The notes under the pieces: model-generated
Told to the model about the DNA's origin: nothing
Databases searched by the model: none
The model's input: the letters and a program-made list of their open reading frames with translations, nothing else
Assembly: GCA_003024785.1 (NCBI GenBank)
Contig: PUQB01000117.1
Coordinates: 237,635-301,634, forward strand
Length of the DNA: 64,000 bases
Reading direction: 5' to 3'
DNA from: Selaginella tamariscina
Lineage: Eukaryota; Streptophyta; Lycopodiopsida; Selaginellales; Selaginellaceae
Shown: piece by piece, positions 11,980-24,540 of the stretch
Layout: the number at the start of each line of letters is the position of its first letter
Numbering within the stretch: the first letter of the stretch is position 1
Translations under genes and position numbers: made by a program

Positions 11980-12640
11980 TTTTATAATTTTATAATTATT
12001 TCATGTTTTAAAGCCATATATCAATAAAGTGATAAAATAAGTTTTCCATTTACTTTTAAATGTAATTATAAATAAATAATATTAGAATAATATTAAGATA
12101 AATTAATTATTATTATTATATATATCAATTGATATTAATACAAAGTATCCAATACAACAGGATACATCTCGTATAATATTAACATTACTTATAACTTATG
12201 TTAATTTTTTAGGTAGCAAAAGGCAACATTCATCATGAAATATTATTTTGTATGTCACTTCAAACAATGGTTTCATAAGAGAAAATGAAATAATTATGTT
12301 GTTCAGTACATTATTATACATATGATAAAATGTATAGTTATGAGTAGCAATTGGAGTTCAATTTGTATGTTAGATAGTAGTAGAAGTCTATTTAATTTTC
12401 TGACAAGAAGCGTCTCTTGACACAACATGTGATTTATTTACTTTTAGTAATTTGAGAACAATATAGCGCAAACATATAATAAATGTAATTTTGCATGCAT
12501 GGTGTAAATTTTAGTGGATCTTGAGAAGTGTCATCTACTCATGGCGACTAAATGTGGAAGCCTTTGATGCAGTCTAAAGTACCAATTTTGTAATTTTATT
12601 TTTTTTCCCTTCATACTTGCACACTCTGCAAACTCAAATA
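11980..12640. repeat. Dispersed repeat R4, first copy
   Basis: It aligns by eye with 31610-32430. Shared blocks include CATATATCAATAAAGTG, GGATACATCTCG.TATAATATTAACAT, a block reading GCATCTCxTGACA in both copies, and GGATATTTTTTTGATTAAAC. The start of the motif is also seen at 48603. It is non-coding; its class is unknown. Confidence 0.6.
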
Positions 12641-15600
12641 GCTCTCAGTCGAAGGTGTTTGTTAGAGCTCTTTCAATTTGACAAACATGTCCTTAAATAG
12701 TTCTTCACTTGCATATTAGTAGTGCCACTTCTTGGTGTGGATATTTTTTTGATTAAACAATAGTTGAAAATGTTTACATTTGGTGGGTGCTTTGTTTTTG
12801 TCCTTGGCCTTTGTCCTTTCCAAAAAGCACAGAATGTGGTTTTGAACCCTATGTAGTGAATCTTCCCTAGCATCGACAGCCAAAGACTTTGGAGATAGAG
12901 GGTGTCATTGCTCCAATAAGAAGCAAGTCTCCCTCATATCATAGGGTGGCGAAACAGAAGAAACATGAGGGTAATGAACAACAAAAAAGAACTAGAAGAA
13001 AGAGGATGACATACTAGGAAACAAATTGATTGCATATGTTCAAATTACAATGTGAATAGAGATTGAAGTAGTCAACATGGTAGAATTGCATTGAGATTTG
13101 ATTAACATTGTCAAAAACAACACACAAAACAAGTTAAAGACTATCATGGAGCAGTCCAACCAAACGAGAAGAAGTTCCATGTATCATAGAAGAATTTATA
13201 ACTTACAATGCACAGCTCCTTTGATCAGGATACCACATAGTTTTATACAAGGATAACATGTAGAGGCTTAGAATATGTACAATACAAACATAGTGTAGGT
13301 TTTGGTGGGCTTGTCAATGAAAATTGTGGATGACAATGGGTGGATATGCATGTTGACTCGAATGGATAAGATTCAAAAAAGGTGACCTTCAAGATGAGAG
13401 AATGTGAATTAAAAAAGATAAGAAGTTACACTCTTGTAATGTGTTCAAAAGAGATAACTTTGGATATGTTTTGACAACATGAGAACAATAAAGGTAAACA
13501 GGATAGTTCTCTTAAAATTCAATTTCTCATTGCTTGTTATATGTAAAAAGCTACCCTTACTATGATATAGTGGAATGTAACTCTTGTATTCATAACTACA
13601 TGCTATGATATTTATGTTCTCAACTGAGATTGCTTCACTATGGAACTTAATGAGGATCCAATGTATGACAAGAACATGATAAAAAGATATGACCAATGGA
13701 AATTTGTACGAGTTCCTTGGCAATGTGTCTCTTTCCACCAATGGACATGTGATGGATATTGTATGTAGTAATGAATCAACAATACCTAGTGGTGGATCTT
13801 GTATGTAGTAATGGATCAACAATAACCTGGTGTGGATCTTATGTAGTAATGGATCAACAATATATGGTGTGCAAGGTCATACAAAGGACTAAGGAACTTA
13901 TAGCCACGGATAAGGGGTTTGATTCCAACACAAGAGGAATTTATATTAGGAAGTCAAGACTTTGTTGACACTACAAAAACAATTGTAGTCAGCAAATGCC
14001 TTTGAAATTTAAAATATAGTTTTTCATAAATATTGGACATGTTAGTAAGACATGCAAGTTTCTTGCTTTTAAAATAGAAGCAAATACTATAACAATTGAA
14101 ATGTAATAATTATTTATTTATACATATATATGACTAAATTTAATAAAAAATTTCTAACCCCTTTAAATATAGTGGTAAGGATTCATTACTTATCATTTAG
14201 ATTTATAAATTTACTCTAGATTTATTTACAAATGCCATATTATTTTAATAAAATGTGCAAGCCATTTATCTCAAGACCATTATAATACTTAAAAATATGA
14301 ATCCTTATCATGTGCCACCAAAAACTATTAACCCCTCCCGAATGGCCCTACCAAGGTTCCTTACATGCACTTGTATATGTTATGACAAAAAAGTATTTTT
14401 TCTATTCCTTCCCACGTGCAGATGCTTATGTATGGGATTTATATATGACATCCCTAGGATATATGATTCACAATGATTCAACATGGAGTTTGAGTTTATA
14501 TATGAAATGTATGTATTCTCCTTCAAAAAAGAAGAATAATGTATTTTTACATGAAACAAGATCAATCTCATTACTAGTGTTGTTCTTCATGTAGTTTATG
14601 CAAGTAAGATGTGTAGGTTTGTTTGGCAAAGTTGTTAATTCGCATTGTCTTTGATGTCTTTTTTTTCATCCACCCATGAATGATGTTGGTAGTGTCTATC
14701 ATATGATTGTCTCCTTCATTTGGAATCCATGTTTTGTCTTGCCAGTATGAGTAAAGCACCATAGGATTTGTTGACCTTCCTATAGGTTTTCAATATTGTA
14801 TTTCCACTATTTTGACATTTGTGATGCTATTTGTTGTAGGGTCTGCAATACATTGGCCTATCCAAATAGGATAAGCATTGTCAACTATGTGTACAAGGAT
14901 GAATGAGTTTTTGATCACATCAACTACTAGAATGAAGCTTGATCATGTTCATCTTTGTGGAGTTCATGAATCTATTTTTTTTTTTTGAAGGGTCGATGAC
15001 CAAATAGTTCTTGCAGCTTTGAACGAGTTTGGGACATGTTTTTGAACACATGAATGACCTTATCCAAGTATTGAACTACTAGTTGTGCTACTTTGTAATA
15101 CCCTAACGTCGAATATGAAACTCTTCTAATAAGTGGCTTCTTTAATGTATGGTGAAGCTTTATATATAACTATTTGTGTTTTCTTTTTTGTGTTATTTCA
15201 TATGTTTGCTTAAAGGTAACTGTGTAAATGCAATGAACTTAATTAACTTCTTACCTAATTGACTTTTTCTAAATGAAGTAGAGCAACTTGTGGTGACAGA
15301 AGCTCATGTACCAAATACCCAGCTTGTTGGTATAAATGTAGGTAATACCTACTTGAGTTAAACGAGATGCATCTCGCTTCATATCTTGTTTGACACAGAT
15401 AAAACTATTTGACTAATTCCGAGACAAGATTTCAACATTGATATTTCATATTTTTTAAATCATTCTCTCTGGAGGTAAGTTTATTTTTAATTAATCACTT
15501 TAGTTCCATGATCGACCATGTGTGTTGCAAATCAACACTATAATGTGAACTTTCAAAACATTAATAAGGACTCTAGAACAAGTACATATGATGATGGAGA

Positions 15601-15780
15601 GGAAGAAGTCTCTTCTACAAAAAATAAAAATAAAAATTCTTGCAGTCAAAAGGAATTGCAACGAAGGAGTCAATGACCACATCCTCTTTGAACAAGGTAC
15701 TCTAAGACATAGAATCTAGAGAGCCTACATGAAAACATTGTTGTTCATAGACACCACAACCACCAATGTTTGTGCCTAAT
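12641..15780. other. Intergenic DNA, no recognised gene
   Basis: I see no gene here. The open frames are short and not supported by motifs. A short tandem repeat of about 35-45 bp (GTAGTAATGGATCAACAATA) occupies 13750-13870. Confidence 0.4.
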
Positions 15781-15837
15781 CAAAGGAATCGGCATTCCTC
15801 GTTAATAACGTCCTCCACTTATGGTAGAGTTGATTGG

Positions 15838-16330
15838 CCAATTGATGGATCCAAAAGAAAACTCATTGCAATCCTTGACTTAAACAATGTGTTGGGACAT
15901 AAACATAAGATAACGAGTTGCAAAAAGTTGTGAAATATGACTTTCTAAGGTTGTGCTATTGGATTGAACACTCATAAACCCACAACTTCTCTATTTCCTT
16001 AATTATAAAGGCATCCCTATTTATATATGGACCACAAGAATGCACAAGAATGTAGAGGATCTGGTGATACAAACTATCAATACTCGTTGCTAGCATGTGG
16101 TATCAAGAACATTGCAGGAGCATCGACAACATGAATGTGTTGGATTCGCACCGATGTTACTTTATAAAGGATGAAACAATCATTCTTAACCACATTTATA
16201 GGATCCATAGAAATGATAACATTGACATTCTGTTGGTCGACGACAGCTCGTAAAAGTCTTTAGCCAATCATGTCATATGCTCTCTTCACATGAAAATATA
16301 TGATCCATTAAAGAAATTGCCCATGCTATC
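15838..16330 (+). pseudogene. NIF/FCP1-like phosphatase relic outside the transposon
   Basis: Three family hallmarks occur in order but in different frames. KRKLIAILDLNNVLGHKHK at 15850-15905 is motif I in the D-x-N form. IPIYIWTTRMHKNVEDLV near 16013-16065 matches the GIWSS....N region. DILLVDDSS, a stop, then KSLANHVICSLH at 16223-16290 matches the VDDSP.KA region. Stops and frameshifts separate them. The relic is diverged from the three element-borne phosphatases, so it is a separate family member, either a decayed host gene or the remains of another mobile element. Confidence 0.62.
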
Positions 16331-17154
16331 TATTTCTTTTGAATGGTGATGAGCCCTTCTTACTCTTATACTCAGATAATATCTAATTGTCTAATTAAGT
16401 CACCATGGACAATTGTCAACTTTGTAAGGTGTCAATTCTTTGGTCCATTAATCTTCTGTGTACATTGTTTGTGGTCTTACATTATGATGTCAAAGGTGGT
16501 ATTACTTCGATCTTCTTTTTATTCAATATTTTTTTAAACACCTTTCAAACTGTCAAAAGAATAATTTAAATAATCATTTTCATATTATCTAGCATAATTA
16601 AACATTTGTTATATAACCAATAAGTTATTATTTTTTGGGTTTTATAAGAGATTATGCTATAGTGCCAAATATTCTCCAATTTGTACAACTTGAGTTATGA
16701 ATGTTCTTTACTTTGAAGGTTGACAATTGTTACATATCAAACTATGTTAATAAGCCCTAGGTGTAAAAAAAAACAAGTTTGTTTAGTGCACTTAGTATTT
16801 AGTGATGGTCTAGTTGGGTGTTGTTAACTAACACTAGGCAAAGCTAACACTTTCATTTAAAAAACTCTCTACTCATTTTTTGCCTTAATTAATTCATGAT
16901 TGGTTCCAATGAATTTGACATGTCAGATGTAGCTCCTAAGGATGACCTAACCCTAGGTCTGCCTTAACCCCCCTAAACCCCAGGTAGGGTTTAGGGGTTG
17001 GTGAGTCTTAGGCTAAACTCACTAAGTATTATTCCATTGAGAATAAGATTGTGTGCCAACCCACTTTATAAAATAGGAAAACAAAGGGGCTTTGTCATAT
17101 AAATTAAGTATAGTAGGTGTGGAAAAAACATGCTAAAGATTGCTTCCTACCAAC
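16331..17154. other. Intergenic DNA, no gene seen
   Basis: AT-rich sequence followed by a CCTAA/TTAGG-rich stretch (16940-17010). No coding signal is recognised. Confidence 0.4.
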
Positions 17155-18062
17155 ATAACCCTAGCTTATGTCATTAAGGCACATGCTTTGTGCCACCCTA
17201 ACTTCCAGCACCTAAGAGTAGCCTACCCTTAACATTGTTGGATCCACACTGTTGTGCTCGAGTACATTGCATCCATGGGGTTATTGGCTAGCTTCTTTTG
17301 TCCGATAACCCCATCGCACACATGGGAGGTTTTATTGAAGTATGCATTCTACTAGTCTAGAGGTTGTGACTTGTTTCTAACTTCCTCCTCTATGCCAAGC
17401 TAAGAGAAGCACTCACAACTAAGCAAGGCATACATTCTAACTTATAATATGAACATTATTTGTGCCCTTGTCCAATTGTGAGCATGGGATCCTGGTATGC
17501 AGGTTTTCATTAACATGTTCCTAAGTGTTCACAAAGAGGGGTTTTAGGGTTGGCATATGCAGACCATGTTTATGGCACTAGGTTTAGCTCTTGAGCCTAA
17601 GGGGTTATAGTGACATAGCCTACGTCTTAGGAAACGATGTCACATGAACATGTAACACTAGACTAGATAACACATAGTATAATGCCTAAGGCACACCTTT
17701 TAGGGTTGTGTCATAAGTTTAATGTTGAGGAATTAGATATCTTGGCAAGCAAGTATGCATGTGCTCATATAGGGTGCGAAGCATTGAACATCCTCTCAAG
17801 ACATAATTGGGTGTGCTAACTAGCACACTTAGCTAGGAGGTGTTCATTATGATGGTATAAACATGTCCAAGGGTTGAACAACATAAGCTCATTTACAAAA
17901 GCCCCTTTCACGAGACACTTATGTGGTTGCGTGCTTAGGGTGTCGAAACCTAACCTTAAGGGTTTGCCTAGTAAAACACTTATGTTTGCCTATGGTGCAC
18001 ACTCATGTCCTCACTAAGTACTAGCCTTAGAACTAATATATGGATTGGCCACTCAAACCCTT
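17155..18062. repeat. Repeat R3 (LTR-like), left piece of a copy split by transposon copy B
   Basis: It matches 47163-48065, for example GTGCCACCCTAACTTCCA, TATGCCAAGCTAAGAG and CACAAAGAGGGGTT. At 18062 it is interrupted by copy B and resumes at 30637. Joining the two pieces with one CCTT gives the order seen uninterrupted at 48040-48090. It is non-coding. Confidence 0.75.
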
Positions 18063-18088
18063 ATGCACGTTGTAATTAAAATGGGATG
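18063..18088. repeat. Left terminal inverted repeat, copy B
   Basis: It begins ATGCACGTTGTAATTAAAAT and is the inverted counterpart of 30611-30636, with a few mismatches towards its inner end. Confidence 0.85.
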
Positions 18089-18336
18089 AGAGAATATAAA
18101 ATAAATTATTAACTAATACTTAAGTTTCACTTATTAATTAATTAATTAATTATAATAATTAAGTCTTAAATATTAATTAATTAACAAATTAATCTTTCAT
18201 TAACCTTACTTAATAAAGAATATTCCTAAAATATCTTAGAATATTTGTATTCTTCATTGTTTACAATAATATAAAAATATTATTAAACATAATTACAAAT
18301 GAAATCATTTCCTTATCAACTGTTAATCTATTTGTA

Positions 18337-19459
18337 ATTACTTTTCCTTAACAATATAGAGAAACCTCCTAATTTTGTCTAAGTCATTATTTTTTGGATT
18401 AATCGAATCATTTTGATCAATATCTTTATGTTATTGCCACCACTTAACACTCATGAATGCAATTAGGAGTTGCCATTCTTGTTAATACATAACCTATAAT
18501 AAGAACAGAAGTGCATAAAGGCTTATCTAAAAAATGACGTTCCTTAATATTGTAGAGCGCCCGATTGCTTTTCTTTAATTTATAAAATTCAAAATTACGA
18601 GAAAGAAAATCGTTAAGGTATGTTTTATATGGTAGATATTGCTTACAAAATTTTCAAAATTCTTCTTTTTAAAGCACGTATCCAAGTAGTTCACTAGCTC
18701 ATTCATGGTATTAATATCAGAATATGGATTGAAAGTGATTGGATGAATACAAGTAATGTTTTGGTTGAGCATAGCCTTTTGAGGAGAGTCGTCTACCACT
18801 AAGATATGTGCGTTCTTCATTATCCTTAACTGATTGATATCATGATGAAGCCCAATTAATCTTTCATTCTTGAAGAAGTATCATAATGGCTTGTTTTCTT
18901 TCTTACATATAGAATTCGAGAGGTTTATAACATATTCGATGGTCAAAATTTTAATCTTTATGAATCACCTCTGCTGCAACATTACAATGTTTATTAAGCA
19001 AATTCAGTAACGATGTCAAGTTGTGAAACTGCATGCATAACTAAATCCCCACAAGTGCACCCATCTCCTTAAGCTTTTAAAAGAGACTGTCCAACCCCGA
19101 ATAAAAAATGATATCATGTCGAAATTTACCATGACAACAAATGAAATCTCCCTATTTGATTTCTTTTTCTATGTCCTTAAGCCTTTGTCGATGAAGCAAA
19201 ACACCATTGACATCCAACAAACAATATGATCATGGGTAACAAGGGGCAACGTTGCCTCTTGAATGCTTTGTAACTCACTTGTTTGGTCCCTTTCACATTT
19301 ATCTTTTGACGCTATATTGTTGCCGATCCCTTTATCATTTACTTGTACATCATCCTTACAAGATTCAGATATTACAAACGGTGATTTAGGAACTGAAGGC
19401 GATGCAGAAACTAAAGTGGTCCCCATAGTAACAATGTTTTGAGCTGCATTATTATCCAT
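18337..19459 (-). pseudogene. NIF/FCP1-like HAD phosphatase, copy B (broken)
   Basis: It reads towards the left end of copy B. An N-terminal low-complexity region (MDNNAAQNIVTMGTT) precedes a frameshifted motif I zone near 19200. The C-terminal part keeps an open frame with HILVVDDSPQKAMLNQN and DPYS-like PYSDINTMNELVNYLDTC (18575-18820), the best preserved VDDSP.KA block of the three copies. Central stops and frameshifts break the gene. Confidence 0.66.
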
Positions 19460-19737
19460 TTCCTACATGAAACTTTGTCATTTTGACATGTGACACAAGA
19501 AATTTTTGCCATACCCCTCTCTCATGTCATTGCTGAAAATCCATGTTCTAAACTGTTTCATTACATCTGTAAAATGAGCCTTATAATTACCAAGGTATAT
19601 TATTTATCTTGTTAATGTGTGACCCATGTTTGAACTAAAAGCTTCTTTAATCCTTAAGAATTTATTTTTTATACAAATATAAACAAAATATACAAAATGC
19701 TTTATGTTACACTCATTGACAATTATTTATCACTCTA

Positions 19738-22700
19738 TTAACACATTAACAATTCTTCTTCACTGTTACCTTTTAAGTGAGGTGAAGAAGGTTTTAGCCA
19801 TTTGGAAGATCGTTCAACATTTTCCATTTCTTCTGTTGATGTTTCAATGGTCAAGGGAGTAAGTGAATGTTCTGTACTTCTTGAGATAACTTCCAGTGTG
19901 ATATCTGGTATAGGATCATCCTTAAACTCTGACATTAAACTAGATTCCTCCTCAGAGCTATCACATTTCTTGGGAGGGAACTTTCCCAAATAGTCAATTG
20001 AGAACCTCTCTATCCCCTTGTTCAAGTCCTTGACCATGGTCTTATTCTTTTCAATGGCAAACACACAGTATCCTGAAGGTAACACTCATTCAAACAGATC
20101 TCCTAGTGCAGTAGTCAAAAACCCATGCATCACTGTGATGACCCCTGATTAAGTTGACAATGCTCCGTGCAGCTTGACTTGTAATGTTTAAATAACATAC
20201 ATTGTTAAATACGTCCCTCTCAGCTATCGTTGTATCAGATGAAGGTTCAGGCCCATTGGAGTGAAAACAAATGCTTGGCTAATCATTTGAGAGTTTAAAA
20301 TTGTTTGGCACATTCTTAATAACCAAGTGAACAACCGTATCGATACACCTAAAATCAGCATCATTCATATAAAATCCAACCCAACGATGTATGTTCTTCT
20401 TGGTGAAGACAAAGGCGAAGGTATCGGTTACATGAGCAAAATAAAAAAATAAATACCTAAAAACGTAAGTATCAACTAAGTGTGTAAAAATTCAATAATA
20501 AATACCTATGCTCGGACGGCTAAGTTTCTCCACCAAATCCTCAAGTGCCTTATCAGATGAAGGATTTTTTGACACCCGCTGATCCATCACAAACATTTCA
20601 AACGGTTTTCTGCAAGTAGTGATGTTACCCATAAAGTCTCTGAATCCGACAACAAACATCTGTAAAGCTTGTCATGATTCGTAGCATCCTCCTTTATAAG
20701 GTTCAACTCGGTTCTCGGCTTGCTGAAGGACTACCATAAGAGAAGGCGTCATTGTGATATTCTCCTTTTGGCATTGGCATCTAATAGATTCTTGCCTAGA
20801 TCTTCCAATTGGTTCACCCATTGGACAAGCATATCATCGTCTATCACATGTAAATATTTGTTGACCTCCTTGTATGCTGGAGCCAAGGTCCAACCCAGTT
20901 TATAACAGTGTATTCCCAACCACTCCTTGAAGTGCCTGATCATCTTCAGTTCCATTGCCTTGATATGAAAAAGAGAGGTGGGGTTGCTATTATTAACCAT
21001 CAACCACCAAATCAGTTAAGACATCCATCTCCTCCATCATTGTTCCGTTCAAAAGCTTTAACTATGTGAGCTTGAAGTCGTTGTTTACATCCTTCACAGA
21101 TTGAACAAACTTAGCCTTCACCATCTTACTGAGTTTCTTTTGTAGACTTCTTCAATGGCTCCCCTTCACTTGTTTGTTTCTTCTTCAGTGTTCCTTTTGC
21201 AAACGATTCCATAATCCCCACCCACTTGGCAAAAACCTTGTCCTTGAGGCAAGAAATTAATATTATCAGAAAGGATGTTTTCTTCCCGCCCACATGGGCA
21301 AAATTAACTGCTGCAATTTCTTCAGCTCTTTACAGATTATAAAAGAGACAAATTAATATATTGGTGAGATAAATCCCGCCAAGATAATTTACTTACCCGG
21401 TATTTCACACTTTATTCTCCCCCTATAGTAACTCTTTGTGGTCGCCCAAGATTTTCTCACATGGATCGCATGTGTTTGAACTTCTCCATATTTTTGTTAT
21501 TGTAGTGGTTGGTGTTGGTAGCGTCCCATTCTGCCAATAGCTTATGGTATTGCTCAGTTGTAAGATTCGACTTAGCTAAAAACACCGATCTTTTTGTTAG
21601 CTTCACATGGGTATGCTTGGGAAGTTTTGTTGCCATCATTCCTTTATTGTGTTTATTGAAAAATCATTGGGCTGCGTTATCGTGTGTTGGCCACTAATAA
21701 TGTAATACCTAATTGATTTTTTATTCTCCGTCTGGATCTTCGTGATTTGTTCTAGTGTTGTCACCTATCTTAGTGCATTTCTTTCTTTCATAGTATGGAC
21801 ACAAAAACAACATTATGTGGAACGGTGTAAGAATTATTATCCTTCATCTTCTCCATAAGCTCAACTACATGTTCTTGGTTGAGTGGCATGTAATTGAAGT
21901 TGGGCAATATTTAACCCTACACTCATAAATCCTATCATCCAACATCATTTCCTTGTAGCTTATTGCAACATAGGATGCCACAGGTGCAGCTAATAAAACG
22001 ATAAATTATTTTCTTTTGCAGTTAGAATCAACATGTGTGAGCCCCGACTGCAGCTATTTTAATGTTCTTAGCATGCTCTTCTAGCTTTCGAAGATTCCTA
22101 AACAAATTGAACGTGATTTGTAAAGAACTTGGGACAAAGCCACCCTCTCAATCTCCCTAATGATGTCGTTGTGTTCTTCTTCAATAAGAGAAGGGACGAT
22201 TGCTTCACTTGTGGATGTTCTGTATTGTAAAGCAATATCTATTACGAATACACCTACTCGATGGTTATTGAGATCCTTGAAGTAGACATTTAATCAGATC
22301 CCCTTCATAATGAGCTTTCGTTTAATTGAAGAAGAACTCCACGATCGACATCATTAGTAAACACGTGAATGTCATAATTCATAAGTCAATAGAACCACCC
22401 GAGGTTCTTGTCGTACCTAGTGACCTCTGGATCTGTGAATGTGACATTAGATGGAACAAGCCATATATTTCGAGCATCGTCCAATCTTGGTTCACAGCCT
22501 GCCCTCGGGTGCTTAACTAGTGAATCTATTTTCCATTGTTTTGCTTGTCCATGCGATGTGACAAAGGTTAAGTTGAAAACAACCATGGTTGATCCAATGG
22601 GCTTCCCGTTTATTTTAAAATATGGCCAAGTTATTCCAGAATCCCTTGCCCATCTCATCTTTCCTTTTGTCTTCAGTGTCACCTTAATTCCACATTTGAA

Positions 22701-22828
22701 ATAAAAATGATTAGTTCTTCAAGCACATATCTGAGTATACCAGTTTTTGTTTTAATTCTTACTTAGAATTTGATGGCAACTCCATACTAATGACTGAATC
22801 TCCTTGTTTAATCAATCTGTCTTTCTGC
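19738..22828 (-). pseudogene. ParB-like / methyltransferase-like element protein, copy B (broken)
   Basis: This is the same gene as 2972-6106, with many stops. Preserved parts are the N-terminal region with LTFVTSHGQAKQWK (22386-22682), a ParB-region fragment, the linker, the FYMNDADFRCID block near 20370, a DAWVFDYCTR motif-I-like block near 20120 and a FAIEKNKTMVKDLNK block with an acidic Ser/Glu-rich tail (19738-20085). The intron palindrome is at 21363-21380. Confidence 0.58.
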
Positions 22829-23067
22829 ACAATAATACACTATAAATACAATTCATATAAAAATGCACACACACTTATATAAACCCAGATATACAAATAC
22901 ACTATTAAAACTTTACAGTGTCTATACATATTTTTCTTTGAAGTGCTTAGACTATTTAGATTGGGAGGAATTATAATATACAGATAAACATGTACTATAT
23001 ATATTAATACACTGGTACATTCACATACACCCTTATTTGTCTCAGAGAGTAGTGAACGAGATTAAGT

Positions 23068-23146
23068 GTGTAAAGCTCACATTTGTGATAGTGTAAAAAC
23101 TAGTATCATTTAGTTTTATAACCACCACAAATGTGAGCTTTAGACA
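23068..23146 (-). promoter_or_regulatory. Conserved hairpin upstream of the ParB-like gene, copy B
   Basis: Arms AAGCTCACATTTGTG and CACAAATGTGAGCTT are separated by about 40 bp, at the same place as in copies A and C. Confidence 0.6.
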
Positions 23147-23239
23147 ATTTACATGGTTTACTAGCTTATTCAAAATATTATGATAAGATTATAGAAGTAA
23201 ATAAAAGGAGATAAATATTACTAATACACATGTACATTC

Positions 23240-23915
23240 ATATAAAGGTTAGCGAAATTAATCCCACCTTTTCCGTCTCAAAGAGATGTGGGCGGGATTG
23301 ATTTCGCACACCGTTTTAGGAGGCAGGGAAGGGTGGCAGGATTAATCTCGCCATCACTTCCTTGATTCCTAAAACGATGGGCAAGGTCAATCCTGCCTAC
23401 TTCTCTCTGAAATGAAAAAGGGTGGCAAGATTAATCCCGCCATCCTTTCCATGGATTTATCCTGCTCACAACTCTCTCATATGGATGAGGGTGGTGAGCA
23501 AGATTAATCCACCTACAACTCTCTCATATGGATAAGGGTGGTGGGCGGGATTAATCTTGTTCCACATTTCTTTGAAACATAAAGGATGGTGGATTAATCT
23601 CGCCACCCTTTTCATGCCTGATAAGCAATATTAGTTCTCCCACCACTTCCACACGTCCTCGAATGGTTGGCGGGATTAATCTCGCTCGCCACCGATTATG
23701 TCTCAAAGGATTAATCCAGCCACCCATGACTTGCCTAAAGAGTGGCGGGATTAATCCTGCCACCCATGACCTGGCTAATGAGTGGCTGGATTAATCTCAC
23801 CACCCATGCCCTTCTTAAAGGGTGGCGGGATTAATCCTACCACTCGTACCATGCATGGCGGGTGGATTAATCTCGTCCCACACTCTGCCGCCCTTTGGTT
23901 AATCCCGCGCACTAA
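23240..23915. repeat. Palindrome array 1, copy B (decayed)
   Basis: About 15 recognisable derivatives of GGCGGGATTAATCCCGCC occur, many with C-to-T or G-to-A changes such as GATTAATCTCGCC and GGCAGGATTAATC. Spacers are more AT-rich than in copies A and C. The decay is mostly at CpG positions, as expected from methylated cytosine. Confidence 0.85.
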
Positions 23916-24540
23916 ACAAATGCACACACACATATATTATGTATATGTATATACATGAGTGTGCGAGAGATAGATAAAAAAATTTAATTATACAAATACA
24001 CATACATATATATGTATATGTATATACAGGAGTGTGCGTGTGTGTGCCCAAAGATAGATAAATCAATAAAATTATACAGATATATGCACACACATATATA
24101 TGTATATGTATATACATGAGTGTGCGCGTGTGTGCTAAAGATAGATAAATCAATAAAATTATACAAATACACACACACATATATGTATATGTATATACAA
24201 GATGTGCATGTGTGTGCCAGAGATAGATAAATCAAAATAATACACACACACACACACACACACATATGTATGTATATATGTATATATATGTGTATATGTA
24301 TATCGTGTGTGGTGCGTGTGAGCTAAATAAAATATACAGAGACACACACACACACATATATATATATGTATGTCTGTATGATATACAAGAGTGTGCGTGT
24401 GTGTGCGAGAGATAGATAAATAATTTTATTATATAGATACACACACATATAAATGTATATATAATACAGATAAATAAATAAATTATCTATTGGAAACATA
24501 TATATGTGTATATATACACAGAGAAAGAGAAAGATTTCAC
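23916..24540. repeat. TG/TA microsatellite-rich tandem block, copy B
   Basis: Five or six units of about 70-90 bp contain GTGTGTGCGAGAGATAGATAAAT or variants, a (CA)n run and ATATGTATATGTATATAC. It is the counterpart of 597-1656. Overlapping open frames are His/Thr/Tyr-rich artefacts. Confidence 0.75.
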
